From: Atherix ibis
Lineage: Eukaryota; Arthropoda; Insecta; Diptera; Athericidae
NCBI GenBank assembly: GCA_958298945.1
Contig: OY282608.1
Location: 14,051,933-14,115,932 of the forward strand
Direction of reading: 5' to 3'
DNA length: 64,000 nt
Shown: positions 32,451 to 45,400 of the stretch, one piece after another
How the letters are laid out: each line of letters opens with the position of its first letter
How positions within the stretch are numbered: the stretch's first letter is position 1
The notes under the pieces: model-generated
What the model was told of the DNA's origin: nothing
Databases searched by the model: none
What the model saw: only the letters and a program-made list of their open reading frames with translations
Translations under genes and position numbers: made by a program

Positions 32451-35400
32451 GTTTGTTGGTTTGTTGGTTTGTTGGTTTGTTGGTTTGTTGGCTTGTTGGC
32501 TTCTTGGTTTGTTTGTTTGTTGGTTTGTTGGTTTGTTGGTTTGTTGGTTTGTTCGTTTGTTGGTTTGTTGGTTTGTTGGTTTGTTGGTTTATTTTTTTGT
32601 TGGTTTGTTGGCTTGTTGGTTTGTTGGTTTGTTGGTTTGTTGGTTTGTTGGTTTGTTGGTTTGTTGGTTTGTTGGTTTGTTGGTTTGTTGGTTTGTTGGT
32701 TTGTTGGTTTGTTGGCTTGTTAGCTTATTGGTTTGTTGGCTTGTCAGCTTGTTGGTTTGTTGGTTTGTTGGCTTGTTGGTTTGTTGGTTTGTTGGTTTGT
32801 TGGTTTGCTGCCTTGTTGGTTTGTTGGTTTGTTGGTTTGTTCGTTTGTTGGTTTGTTGGTTGTTTTGTTGGTTTGTTGGTTTGTTGGTTTGTTGGCTTGT
32901 TGGTTGATTGGTTTGTTGGTTTGTTGGTTTGTTGGTTTGTTGGTTTGTCGGTTTGTTGGTTTGTTCGTTTGTTGGTTTTTTGGTTTGTTGGCTTATTGGC
33001 TTGTTGATTTGTTGGTTTGTTGGCTTGTTGGTTTGTAGGTTTATTGGTTTGTTGGTTTGTTGGTTTGTTGGTTTGTTGGTCTGTAGGTTTGTTGGTTTGT
33101 TTGTTTGTTGGTTTGTTCGTTTGTTGGCTTGTTGGTTTGTTGGCTTGTTGGCTTGTTGGTTTGTTGGTTTATTGGTTTGTTGGTTTGTTGGTTTGTTGGT
33201 TTGTTTGTTTGTTGGTTTGTTGGTTTGTTGGTTTGTTCGTTTGTTGGCTTGTTGGTTTGTTGGTTTGTTGGTTTGTTGGTTTGTTGGTTTGTTGGTTTGT
33301 TGGTTTGTTGGTTTGTTGGTCTGCTGGTTTGTTGGTTTGTTGGTTTGTTGGCTTGTTGGCTTGTTGGTTTGTTGGTTTGTTGGTTTGTTGGTTTGTTGGT
33401 TTGTTGGTTTGTTGGTTTTTTGGTTTTTTGGCTTGTTGGGTTGTTGATTTGTTTGTTTCTTGGTTTGTTGGGTTGTTGGTTTGTTGGCTTGTTGGTTTAT
33501 TGGTTTGTTGGTTTGTTGGTTTGTTGGTTTGTTGGTTTGTTGGTTTGTTGGTTTTTTGGTTTGTAGGCTTGTTGGTTTGTTGGTTTGATGGTTTGTTGGT
33601 GTGGTGGTTTGTTGGTTTGTTGGTTTGTTTGTTTGTTTGTTTGTTCGTTTGTTGGCTTGTTGGTTTGTTGGCTTGTTGGCTTGTTGGTTTGTTGGTTTGT
33701 TGGCTTGTTGGTTTGTTGGTTTGTTGGTTTTTTGGTTTGTTGGCTTGTTGGTTTGTTGATTTGTTGGTTTGTTGGTTTGTTTGTTTGTTGGTTTGTTCGT
33801 TTGTTGCATTGTTGGTTTGTTGGTTTTTTGGTTTTTTGGTTTGTTGGTTTGTTGGTTTGTTGGTCTGCTGGTTTGTTGGTTTGTTGGTTTGTTGGCTTGT
33901 TGACTTGTTGGTTTGTTGGTTTGTTGGTTTGTTGGTTTGTTGGTTTGTTGGTTTGTTGGCTTGTTGGCTTGCTGGGTTGTTGGTTTGTTGGTTTGTTGGT
34001 TTGTTGGTTTGTTGGTTTTTTGGTTTGTTGGCTTGTTGGCTTGTTGGTGTGTTGGTTTGTTGGCTTGTTGGTTTGTTGGATTGTTGGTTTGTTGATTTGT
34101 TGGTTTGTTAGTTTGTTGGTTTGGTTGTGTGTTGGTTTATTTGTTTGTTGGTTTGTTGGCATGCTGGTTTGTTGGTTTGTTGGTTTGTTGGCTTGTTGGC
34201 TTGTTGGTTTGTTGGTTTGTTGGTTTGTTGGTTTGTTGGTTTGTTGGTTTGTTTGTGTGTTTGTTTGTTTGTTTGTTGGCTTGTTGGTTTGTTGGCTTGT
34301 TGGCCTGTTGGTTTGTTGGTTTGTTGGCTTGTTGGTTTGTTGGTTTGTTGGTTTGTTGGTGTGTTGGTTTGTTGGTTTTTTGGTTTGTTGGCTTGTTGGT
34401 TTGTTGATTTGTTGGTTTGGTGGTTTGTTGGTTTGTTGGTTTGTTCGTTTGTTGGTTTGTTGGTTTGTTGGTTTGCTGGTTTGTTGGTTTGTTGGTTTGT
34501 TGGCTTGTTGGCTTGTTGGTTTGTTGGTTTGTTGGTTTGTTGGTTTGTTGGCTTGTTGGCTTGCTGGTTTGTTGGTTTGTTGGCTTGTTTTTTTGTTGGT
34601 ATATTTGTTTGTTGGTTTGTTAGTTTGTTGGGTTGTTGGTTTGTTGGTTTGTTGGTTTTTTGGTTTGTGGGTTTGTTGGTTTTTTGGTTTGTTGGCTTGT
34701 TGACTTGTTGGTTTGTTGGTTTGTTGGCTTGTTGAATTGTTGGTTTGTTGGTTTGTTGGTTTGTTGGTTTGTTGGTTTGTTGGTTTGTTTGTTTGTATGT
34801 TTGTTCGTTTGTTGGCTTGTTGGTTTGTTGGCTTCTTGGCTTGTTGGTTTGTTGGTTTGTTGGCTTGTTGGTTTGTTGGTTTATTGGTTTGTTAGTTTGT
34901 TGGTTTGTTGGTTCTTTGGTTTGTTTTCTTGTTGGTTTGTTGATTTGTTGGTTTGTTAGTTTGTTGGTTTGTTTGTTTGTTGTTTGTTCGCTTGTTGGCT
35001 TGTTTATTTGTTGTTTTTTTGGTTTGTTGATTTGTTGGTTTGTTGGTTTGTTTCTTTGTTGGTTTGTTGGTTTGTTGGTTTGTTGGTTTGTTGGTTTGTT
35101 GGCTTGTTGGTTTGTTGGTTTGTTGGTTTTTTGGTTCGTTGATTTGTTGGTCTGTTGGTCTGTTGGTTTGTTGGTTTGTTGGTTTTTTGGTTTGTGGGTT
35201 TGTTGGTTTTTTGGTTTGTTGGCTTGTTGACTTGTTGGCTTGTTGACTTGTTGGTTTGTTGGTTTGTTGGCTTGTTGGTTTGTTGGTTTGTTGGTTTGTT
35301 GGTTTGTTGGTTTGTTGGTTTGTTGGTTTGTTTGTTTGTATGTTTGTTCGTTTGTTGGCTTGTTGGTTTGTTGGCTTCTTGGCTTGTTGGTTTGTTGGTT

Positions 35401-36354
35401 TGTTGGCTTGTTGGTTTGTTGGTTTGTTGGTTTGTTAGTTTGTTGGTTTGTTGGTTTTTTGGTTTGTTTTCTTGTTAGTTTATTGATTTGTTGGTTTGTT
35501 AGTTTGTTGGTTTGTTTGTTTGTTGGTTTGTTCGTTTTTTGGCTTGTTTGTTTTTTGGTTTTTTGGTTTGTTGATTTGTTGGTTTGTTGGTTTGTTGGTT
35601 TGTTGGTTTGTTGGCTTGTTGGTTTGTTGGTTTGTTGGTTTTTTGGTTAGTTGATTTGTTGGTTTGTTGGTTTGTTGGCTTGTTGGTTTGTTGGTTTGTT
35701 GGTTTGTTGGTTTATTGGTTTGTTGATTTGTTGGTTTGTTGGTTTGTTGGTTTGTTGGCTTGTTGGCTTGTTGGTTTGTTGGTTTTTTGGTTTGTTGGTT
35801 TGTTGGTTTGTTGGTTTGTTTGTTTTTTGGTTTGTTTTCTTGTTGTTTTGTTGATTTGTTGGTTTGTTAGTTTGTTGGCTTGTTTGTTTGTTGGTTTTTT
35901 GGTTTGTTGATTTGTTGGTTTGTTGGTTAGTTAGCTTGTTGGTGTGTTGGTTTGTTGGTTTTTTGGTTAGTTGATTTGTTGGTTTGTTGGCTTGTTGGTT
36001 TAATGGTTTGTTGGTTTGTTGGTTTGTTGGTTTGTTTGTTTGTTGGTTTGTTCGTTTGTTGGCTTGTTGGTTTGTTGGCTTGTTGGCTTGTTGGTTTGTT
36101 GGTTTATTGGTTTGTTGGCTTGTTGACTTGTTGGTTTGTTGGTTTGTTGGCTTGTTGAATTGTTGGTTTGTTGGTTTGTTGGTTTGTTGGTTTGTTGGTT
36201 TGTTGGTTTGTTGGTTTGTTTGTTTGTATGTTTGTTCGTTTGTTGGCTTGTTGGTTTGTTGGCTTCTTGGCTTGTTGGTTTGTTGGTTTGTTGGCTTGTT
36301 GGTTTGTTGGTTTGTTGGCTTGTTGAATTGTTGGTTTGTTGGTTTGTTGGTTTG
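32224..36354 (+). repeat. 4,131-bp tandem duplication, copy 1
   Basis: A constant 4,131-bp offset links this segment to the next: GATGG 33,587/37,718, GGTTGTGTG 34,123/38,254, GGTATATTTG 34,598/38,729. The unit begins in a B remnant (TTAGTTGGTTCG), passes through a whole A1 round and ends after a GAATTG unit near 36,327. The only base difference I found by eye is T at 33,427 against G at 37,558. Confidence 0.88.
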
Positions 36355-39300
36355 TTAGTTGGTTCGTTTGTTGGTTTGTTGATTTGTTCGTTTGTTGGTT
36401 TGTTGGCTTGTTGGTTTGTTGGTTTGTTGGTTTGTTTGTTTGTTGGTTTGTTCGTTTGTTGGCTTGTTGGTTTGTTCGTTTGTTGGTTTGCTGGTTTGTT
36501 GGTTTGTTGGTTTGTTGGTTTGTTGGTTTATTGGTTTGTTGGTTTGTTGGTTTGTTGGCTTGTTGGCTTGTTGGCTTTTTGGTTTGTTGGTTTGTTGGTT
36601 TGTTGGTTTGTTGGTTTGTTGGCTTGTTGGCTTCTTGGTTTGTTTGTTTGTTGGTTTGTTGGTTTGTTGGTTTGTTGGTTTGTTCGTTTGTTGGTTTGTT
36701 GGTTTGTTGGTTTGTTGGTTTATTTTTTTGTTGGTTTGTTGGCTTGTTGGTTTGTTGGTTTGTTGGTTTGTTGGTTTGTTGGTTTGTTGGTTTGTTGGTT
36801 TGTTGGTTTGTTGGTTTGTTGGTTTGTTGGTTTGTTGGTTTGTTGGCTTGTTAGCTTATTGGTTTGTTGGCTTGTCAGCTTGTTGGTTTGTTGGTTTGTT
36901 GGCTTGTTGGTTTGTTGGTTTGTTGGTTTGTTGGTTTGCTGCCTTGTTGGTTTGTTGGTTTGTTGGTTTGTTCGTTTGTTGGTTTGTTGGTTGTTTTGTT
37001 GGTTTGTTGGTTTGTTGGTTTGTTGGCTTGTTGGTTGATTGGTTTGTTGGTTTGTTGGTTTGTTGGTTTGTTGGTTTGTCGGTTTGTTGGTTTGTTCGTT
37101 TGTTGGTTTTTTGGTTTGTTGGCTTATTGGCTTGTTGATTTGTTGGTTTGTTGGCTTGTTGGTTTGTAGGTTTATTGGTTTGTTGGTTTGTTGGTTTGTT
37201 GGTTTGTTGGTCTGTAGGTTTGTTGGTTTGTTTGTTTGTTGGTTTGTTCGTTTGTTGGCTTGTTGGTTTGTTGGCTTGTTGGCTTGTTGGTTTGTTGGTT
37301 TATTGGTTTGTTGGTTTGTTGGTTTGTTGGTTTGTTTGTTTGTTGGTTTGTTGGTTTGTTGGTTTGTTCGTTTGTTGGCTTGTTGGTTTGTTGGTTTGTT
37401 GGTTTGTTGGTTTGTTGGTTTGTTGGTTTGTTGGTTTGTTGGTTTGTTGGTCTGCTGGTTTGTTGGTTTGTTGGTTTGTTGGCTTGTTGGCTTGTTGGTT
37501 TGTTGGTTTGTTGGTTTGTTGGTTTGTTGGTTTGTTGGTTTGTTGGTTTTTTGGTTTGTTGGCTTGTTGGGTTGTTGATTTGTTTGTTTCTTGGTTTGTT
37601 GGGTTGTTGGTTTGTTGGCTTGTTGGTTTATTGGTTTGTTGGTTTGTTGGTTTGTTGGTTTGTTGGTTTGTTGGTTTGTTGGTTTTTTGGTTTGTAGGCT
37701 TGTTGGTTTGTTGGTTTGATGGTTTGTTGGTGTGGTGGTTTGTTGGTTTGTTGGTTTGTTTGTTTGTTTGTTTGTTCGTTTGTTGGCTTGTTGGTTTGTT
37801 GGCTTGTTGGCTTGTTGGTTTGTTGGTTTGTTGGCTTGTTGGTTTGTTGGTTTGTTGGTTTTTTGGTTTGTTGGCTTGTTGGTTTGTTGATTTGTTGGTT
37901 TGTTGGTTTGTTTGTTTGTTGGTTTGTTCGTTTGTTGCATTGTTGGTTTGTTGGTTTTTTGGTTTTTTGGTTTGTTGGTTTGTTGGTTTGTTGGTCTGCT
38001 GGTTTGTTGGTTTGTTGGTTTGTTGGCTTGTTGACTTGTTGGTTTGTTGGTTTGTTGGTTTGTTGGTTTGTTGGTTTGTTGGTTTGTTGGCTTGTTGGCT
38101 TGCTGGGTTGTTGGTTTGTTGGTTTGTTGGTTTGTTGGTTTGTTGGTTTTTTGGTTTGTTGGCTTGTTGGCTTGTTGGTGTGTTGGTTTGTTGGCTTGTT
38201 GGTTTGTTGGATTGTTGGTTTGTTGATTTGTTGGTTTGTTAGTTTGTTGGTTTGGTTGTGTGTTGGTTTATTTGTTTGTTGGTTTGTTGGCATGCTGGTT
38301 TGTTGGTTTGTTGGTTTGTTGGCTTGTTGGCTTGTTGGTTTGTTGGTTTGTTGGTTTGTTGGTTTGTTGGTTTGTTGGTTTGTTTGTGTGTTTGTTTGTT
38401 TGTTTGTTGGCTTGTTGGTTTGTTGGCTTGTTGGCCTGTTGGTTTGTTGGTTTGTTGGCTTGTTGGTTTGTTGGTTTGTTGGTTTGTTGGTGTGTTGGTT
38501 TGTTGGTTTTTTGGTTTGTTGGCTTGTTGGTTTGTTGATTTGTTGGTTTGGTGGTTTGTTGGTTTGTTGGTTTGTTCGTTTGTTGGTTTGTTGGTTTGTT
38601 GGTTTGCTGGTTTGTTGGTTTGTTGGTTTGTTGGCTTGTTGGCTTGTTGGTTTGTTGGTTTGTTGGTTTGTTGGTTTGTTGGCTTGTTGGCTTGCTGGTT
38701 TGTTGGTTTGTTGGCTTGTTTTTTTGTTGGTATATTTGTTTGTTGGTTTGTTAGTTTGTTGGGTTGTTGGTTTGTTGGTTTGTTGGTTTTTTGGTTTGTG
38801 GGTTTGTTGGTTTTTTGGTTTGTTGGCTTGTTGACTTGTTGGTTTGTTGGTTTGTTGGCTTGTTGAATTGTTGGTTTGTTGGTTTGTTGGTTTGTTGGTT
38901 TGTTGGTTTGTTGGTTTGTTTGTTTGTATGTTTGTTCGTTTGTTGGCTTGTTGGTTTGTTGGCTTCTTGGCTTGTTGGTTTGTTGGTTTGTTGGCTTGTT
39001 GGTTTGTTGGTTTATTGGTTTGTTAGTTTGTTGGTTTGTTGGTTCTTTGGTTTGTTTTCTTGTTGGTTTGTTGATTTGTTGGTTTGTTAGTTTGTTGGTT
39101 TGTTTGTTTGTTGTTTGTTCGCTTGTTGGCTTGTTTATTTGTTGTTTTTTTGGTTTGTTGATTTGTTGGTTTGTTGGTTTGTTTCTTTGTTGGTTTGTTG
39201 GTTTGTTGGTTTGTTGGTTTGTTGGTTTGTTGGCTTGTTGGTTTGTTGGTTTGTTGGTTTTTTGGTTCGTTGATTTGTTGGTCTGTTGGTCTGTTGGTTT

Positions 39301-40590
39301 GTTGGTTTGTTGGTTTTTTGGTTTGTGGGTTTGTTGGTTTTTTGGTTTGTTGGCTTGTTGACTTGTTGGCTTGTTGACTTGTTGGTTTGTTGGTTTGTTG
39401 GCTTGTTGGTTTGTTGGTTTGTTGGTTTGTTGGTTTGTTGGTTTGTTGGTTTGTTGGTTTGTTTGTTTGTATGTTTGTTCGTTTGTTGGCTTGTTGGTTT
39501 GTTGGCTTCTTGGCTTGTTGGTTTGTTGGTTTGTTGGCTTGTTGGTTTGTTGGTTTGTTGGTTTGTTAGTTTGTTGGTTTGTTGGTTTTTTGGTTTGTTT
39601 TCTTGTTAGTTTATTGATTTGTTGGTTTGTTAGTTTGTTGGTTTGTTTGTTTGTTGGTTTGTTCGTTTTTTGGCTTGTTTGTTTTTTGGTTTTTTGGTTT
39701 GTTGATTTGTTGGTTTGTTGGTTTGTTGGTTTGTTGGTTTGTTGGCTTGTTGGTTTGTTGGTTTGTTGGTTTTTTGGTTAGTTGATTTGTTGGTTTGTTG
39801 GTTTGTTGGCTTGTTGGTTTGTTGGTTTGTTGGTTTGTTGGTTTATTGGTTTGTTGATTTGTTGGTTTGTTGGTTTGTTGGTTTGTTGGCTTGTTGGCTT
39901 GTTGGTTTGTTGGTTTTTTGGTTTGTTGGTTTGTTGGTTTGTTGGTTTGTTTGTTTTTTGGTTTGTTTTCTTGTTGTTTTGTTGATTTGTTGGTTTGTTA
40001 GTTTGTTGGCTTGTTTGTTTGTTGGTTTTTTGGTTTGTTGATTTGTTGGTTTGTTGGTTAGTTAGCTTGTTGGTGTGTTGGTTTGTTGGTTTTTTGGTTA
40101 GTTGATTTGTTGGTTTGTTGGCTTGTTGGTTTAATGGTTTGTTGGTTTGTTGGTTTGTTGGTTTGTTTGTTTGTTGGTTTGTTCGTTTGTTGGCTTGTTG
40201 GTTTGTTGGCTTGTTGGCTTGTTGGTTTGTTGGTTTATTGGTTTGTTGGCTTGTTGACTTGTTGGTTTGTTGGTTTGTTGGCTTGTTGAATTGTTGGTTT
40301 GTTGGTTTGTTGGTTTGTTGGTTTGTTGGTTTGTTGGTTTGTTGGTTTGTTTGTTTGTATGTTTGTTCGTTTGTTGGCTTGTTGGTTTGTTGGCTTCTTG
40401 GCTTGTTGGTTTGTTGGTTTGTTGGCTTGTTGGTTTGTTGGTTTGTTGGCTTGTTGAATTGTTGGTTTGTTGGTTTGTTGGTTTGTTGGTTTGTTTGTTT
40501 GTATGTTTGTTCGTTTGTTGGCTTGTTGGTTTGTTGGCTTCTTGGCTTGTTGGTTTGTTGGTTTGTTGGTTTGTTGGTTTGTTGGTTTGT
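32450..40590 (+). repeat. Satellite subfamily A1, middle block
   Basis: The block consists of the A1 parts of the two 4,131-bp copies. Both carry the full marker series: GCTGCCTTG near 32,810 and 36,941, GATGG/GTGTGGTGG, TTGCATTG near 33,804 and 37,935, GGTTGTGTG, GGTATATTTG, GAATTG, GTATG, TTTTCTTG, GTTAGTTAGC and GGTTTAATGG. A GCATGC occurs once in each copy (about 34,159 and 38,290). No gene was found. Confidence 0.8.
36355..40485 (+). repeat. 4,131-bp tandem duplication, copy 2
   Basis: Copy 2 follows directly. Its first 220 bp or so (36,355-36,580) are the carried-over B remnant embedded in A1 sequence. The match ends near 40,485, where copy 1 would re-enter TTAGTTGG but this copy continues into a GTATG unit and then the third B block. 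Divergence is minimal, so it is very recent or an assembly product. Confidence 0.88.
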
Positions 40591-42490
40591 TGGTTTGTTG
40601 GTTTGTTGGTTTGTTGGTTTGTTCGTTTGTTGGTTTGTTGGTTTGTTGGTTTCTTGGTTTGTTGGTTTGTTCGTTTGTTGGCTTGTTGGTTTCTTAGCTT
40701 GTTGGCTTGATGGTTTGTTTGTTAGTTGGTTTGTTGGTTTGTTCGTTTGATGGTTTGTTGGTTTGTTGGTTTCTTGGTTTGTTGGTTTGTTCGTTTGTTG
40801 GCTTGTTGGTTTGTTAGCTTGTTGGCTTGATGGTTTGTTTGTTAGTTGGTTTGTTGGTTTGGTGGTTTATTGGTTTGTTTGTTTGTTCGTTTGTTGGCTT
40901 GTTGGCTTATTTGTTTGTTGGTTTGTTTGTTTGTTGGTTTTTTCGTTTGTTGGCTTGTTGGTTTGTTGCTTACTTGGTTTGTTGGTTTGTTGGTTTGTTG
41001 GTTTGTTTTTTTTGTTCGTTTGTTCGTTTGTTGATTTGTTGGTTTGTTGGTTTCTTGGTTTGTTGGTTTGTTGGTTTGTTCATTTGTTGGTTTGGTCGTT
41101 TGTTGGTTTGTTTGTTTGTTGGTTTGTTCGTTTGTTCGTTTGTTGGTTTCTTGGTTCCTTAATTAGTTGGCTTTTTGGTTTGTTGGTTTGGAGGCATGTC
41201 GGTTTGTTGGTTTGTTGGCTTGTTGGTTTGTTTGTTTGTTGGCTTGTTCGTTTGTTGGTTTGTTGGTTTCTTAGTTTGTTGGTGTGTTGGTTTGTTCGTT
41301 TGTTGGCTTGTTGGTTTGTTGGCTTGTTGGCTTCTTGGTTTGTTGGTTGGTTCGTTTGTTGGTTTGTTCGTTCGTTGGTTTGTTGGTTTGTTGGTTTGTT
41401 GGTTACTTGGTTTGTTGGTTTCTTGGTTTGTTGGTTTGTTGGTTTGTTCGTTTGTTGATTTGTTGGTTTGTTGGTTTGCTGGTTTGTTGGCTTGTTGGCT
41501 TGTTGGTTTGTTGGTTGGTTGGTTTGTTGGTTTGTTGGCTTGTTGGTTTGTTCGTTTGTTGGGTTGTTGGTTTGTTGGTTTCTTGATTACTTGGTTTGTT
41601 GGTTTGTTGGTTTGTTGGTTTGTTGGTTTGTTGGTTTGTTGGTTTGTTACTTTGTTGGCTTGCTTGTTTGTTGTTTTGTTGGTTACTTGGTTTGTTTGTT
41701 TGTTGGTTTGTTGGTTTGTTGGTTTGTTGGTTTGTTCGTTTGTTGGTTTGTTGGTTTGTTTGTTTGTTGGTTTGTTCGTTTGTTGGTTTGTTTGTTTGTT
41801 GGTTTGTTCGTTTGTTCGTTTGTTGGTTTCTTGGTTCCTTAGTTAGTTGGCTTTTTGGTTTGTTGGTTTGTTGGTTTGTTGGCTTGTTCGTTGTTGGTTT
41901 GTTGGTTTGTTGGTTTGTTGGTTTGTTGGTTTAATGGTTTGTTGGCTTGTTGGTTTGTTGGTTTGTTGGTTTATTGTTTTGTTGGTTTGTTGGTTTGTTG
42001 GTTTGTTGGTTTGTTCGTTTGTTGGTTTATTCGTTTGTTGGTTTGTTCGTTTGTTGGTATGTTGGTTTGTTGGCTTGTTGGTTTGCTGGTTTGGTCGTTT
42101 GTTGGTTTGTTGGTTTGTTGGTTTGTTGGTTTGTTGGTTTGTGTGTTTGTTGGCTTGTTCGTTTGTTGGTTTGTTCGTTTGTTGGCTTGTTGGTTTGTTG
42201 GTTTGTTGATTTCTTGGTTTGTTTGTTTGTTGGTTTGTTGGTTTGTTGGTTTGTTGGTTTGTTAGTTGGTTCGTTTGTTGGTTTGTTGATTTGTTCGTTT
42301 GTTGGTTTGTTGGCTTGTTGGTTTGTTGGTTTGTTGGTTTGTTTGTTTGTTGGTTTGTTCGTTTGTTGGCTTGTTGGTTTGTTCGTTTGTTGGTTTGCTG
42401 GTTTGTTGGTTTGTTGGTTTGTTGGTTTGTTGGTTTATTGGTTTGTTGGTTTGTTGGTTTGTTGGCTTGTTGGCTTGTTGGCTTTTTGGT
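40590..42490 (+). repeat. Satellite subfamily B, third block
   Basis: TTGCTTAC at 40,966, CCTTAA at 41,157 and CCTTAG at 41,837 place this in B. It matches 30,560-32,450 at offsets of 10,046 and then 10,038 bp. Point differences include TTCTTAGC near 40,692 against TTGTTAGC near 30,646. The TTTGTATTG/T9 element of the other B blocks is missing here, so the copy is truncated on its left or was taken from an internal part. Confidence 0.75.
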
Positions 42491-45400
42491 TTGTTGGTTT
42501 GTTGGTTTGTTGGTTTGTTGGTTTGTTGGCTTGTTGGCTTCTTGGTTTGTTTGTTTGTTGGTTTGTTGGTTTGTTGGTTTGTTGGTTTGTTCGTTTGTTG
42601 GTTTGTTGGTTTGTTGGTTTGTTGGTTTATTTTTTTGTTGGTTTGTTGGCTTGTTGGTTTGTTGGTTTGTTGGTTTGTTGGTTTGTTGGTTTGTTGGTTT
42701 GTTGGTTTGTTGGTTTGTTGGTTTGTTGGTTTGTTGGTTTGTTGGCTTGTTAGCTTATTGGTTTGTTGGCTTGTCAGCTTGTTGGTTTGTTGGTTTGTTG
42801 GCTTGTTGGCTTGTTGGTTTGTTGGTTTGTTGGTTTGTTGGTTTGCTGCCTTGTTGGTTTGTTGGTTTGTTGGTTTGTTCGTTTGTTGGTTTGTTGGTTT
42901 GTTGGTTGTTTTGTTGGTTTGTTGGTTTGTTGGTTTGTTGGCTTGTTGGTTGATTGGTTTGTTGGTTTGTTGGTTTGTTGGTTTGTTGGTTTGTTGGTTT
43001 GTTGGTTTGTTGGTTTGTTGGTTTGTAGGTTTGTTGGTTTGTTTGTTTGTTGGTTTGTTCGTTTGTTGGCTTGTTGGTTTGTTGGCTTGTTGGCTTGTTG
43101 GTTTGTTGGTTTATTGGTTTGTTGGTTTGTTGGTTTGTTGGTTTGTTGGTTTGTTGGTTTGTTGGTTTGTTGGTTTGTTGGTTTGTTCGTTTGTTCGTTT
43201 GTTGGCTTGTTGGTTTGTTGGTTTGTTGGTTTGTTGGTTTGTTGGTTTGTTGGTTTGTTGGTTTGTTGGTTTGTTGGTCTGCTGGTTTGTTGGTTTGTTG
43301 GTTTGTTGGCTTGTTGGCTTGTTGGTTTGTTGGTTTGTTGGTTTGTTGGTTTGTTGGTTTGTTGGTTTGTTGGTTTTTTGGTTTGTTGGCTTGTTGGGTT
43401 GTTGATTTGTTTGTTTCTTGGTTTGTTGGGTTGTTGGTTTGTTGGTTTGTTGGCTTGTTGGTTTATTGGTTTGTTGGTTTGTTGGTTTGTTGGTTTGTTG
43501 GTTTGTTGGTTTGTTGGTTTTTTGGTTTGTAGGCTTGTTGGTTTGTTGGTTTGATGGTTTGTTGGTGTGGTGGTTTGTTGGTTTGTTGGTTTGTTTGTTT
43601 GTTTGTTTGTTCGTTTGTTGGCTTGTTGGTTTGTTGGCTTGTTGGCTTGTTGGTTTGTTGGTTTGTTGGCTTGTTGGTTTGTTGGTTTGTTGGTTTTTTG
43701 GTTTGTTGGCTTGTTGGTTTGTTGATTTGTTGGTTTGTTGGTTTGTTGGTTTGTTTGTTTGTTGGTTTGTTCGTTTGTTGCATTGTTGGTTTGTTGGTTT
43801 TTTGGTTTGTTGGTTTGTTGGTTTGTTGGTTTGTTGGTCTGCTGGATTGTTGGTTTATTGGTGTGTTGGCTTGTTGACTTGTTGGTTTGTTGGTTTGTTG
43901 GTTTGTTGGTTTGTTGGTTTGTTGGTTTGTTGGCTTGTTGGCTTGCTGGTTTGTTGGTTTGTTGGTTTGTTGGTTTGTTGGTTTGTTGGTTTTTTGGTTT
44001 GTTGGCTTGTTGGCTTGTTGGTGTGTTGGTTTGTTGGCTTGTTGGTTTGTTGGTTTATTGGTTTGTTGGTTTGTTGGTTTGTTGGTTTTTTGGTTTGTTG
44101 GATTGTTGGTTTGTTGATTTGTTGGTTTGTTAGTTTGTTGGTTTGGTTGTGTGTTGGTTTATTTGTTTGTTGGTTTGTTGGCTTGTTGGTTTGTTGGCTT
44201 GTTGGCTTGTCGGTTTGTTGGTTTGTTGGCTTGTTGGTTTGTTGGTTTGTTGGTTTGTTGGTGTGTTGGTTTGTTGGTTTTTTGGTTTGTTGGCTTGTTG
44301 GTTTGTTGATTTGTTGGTTTGTTGGTTTGTTGGTTTGTTGGTTTGTTCGTTTGTTGGTTTGTTGGTTTGTTGGTTTGCTGGTTTGTTGGTTTGTTGGCTT
44401 GTTGGTTTGTTGGTTTGTTGGTTTGTTGGTTTGTTGGCTTGTTGGCTTGCTGGTTTGTTGGTTTGTTGGCTTGTTTTTTTGTTGGTATATTTGTTTGTTG
44501 GTTTGTTAGTTTGTTGGGTTGTTGGTTTGTTGGTTTGTTGGTTTTTTGGTTTGTGGGTTTGTTGGTTTTTTGGTTTGTTGGCTTGTTGACTTGTTGGTTT
44601 GTTGGTTTGTTTGCTTGTTGAATTGTTGGTTTGTTGGTTTGTTGGTTTGTTGGTTTGTTGGTTTGTTGGTTTGTTTGTTTGTATGTTTGTTCGTTTGTTG
44701 GCTTGTTGGTTTGTTGGCTTCTTGGCTTGTTGGTTTGTTGGTTTGTTGGCTTGTTGGTTTGTTGGTTTATTGGTTTGTTAGTTTGTTGGTTTGTTGGTTT
44801 GTTTGTTTGTTGTTTGTTCGCTTGTTGGCTTGTTTATTTGTTGTTTTTTTGGTTTGTTGATTTGTTGGTTTGTTGGTTTGTTTCTTTGTTGGTTTGTTGG
44901 TTTGTTGGTTTGTTGGCTTGTTGGTTTGTTGGTTTGTTGGTTTTTTGGTTCGTTGATTTGTTGGTCTGTTGGTCTGTTGGTTTGTTGGTTTGTTGGTTTT
45001 TTGGTTTGTGGGTTTGTTGGTTTTTTGGTTTGTTGGCTTGTTGACTTGTTGGTTTGTTGGTTTGTTGGCTTGTTGAATTGTTGGTTTGTTGTTTTGTTGG
45101 TTTGTTGGTTTGTTGGTTTGTTGGTTTGTTGGTTTGTTGGTTTGTTTGTTTGTATGTTTGTTCGTTTGTTGGCTTGTTGGTTTGTTGGCTTCTTGGCTTG
45201 TTGGTTTGTTGGTTTGTTGGCTTGTTGGTTTGTTGGTTTGTTGGTTTGTTAGTTTGTTGGTTTGTTGGTTTTTTGGTTTGTTTTCTTGTTAGTTTATTGA
45301 TTTGTTGGTTTGTTAGTTTGTTGGTTTGTTTGTTTGTTGGTTTGTTCGTTTTTTGGCTTGTTTGTTTTTTGGTTTTTTGGTTTGTTGATTTGTTGGTTTG

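Noticed and set aside
32589..33809. Minus-strand open frame of 406 codons, repeated at 36,720-37,940
   Set aside because: It starts at an ATG made by the TTGCATTG variant and encodes PTNQQTNK repeats. Its duplication reflects the 4,131-bp satellite duplication, not a gene family.
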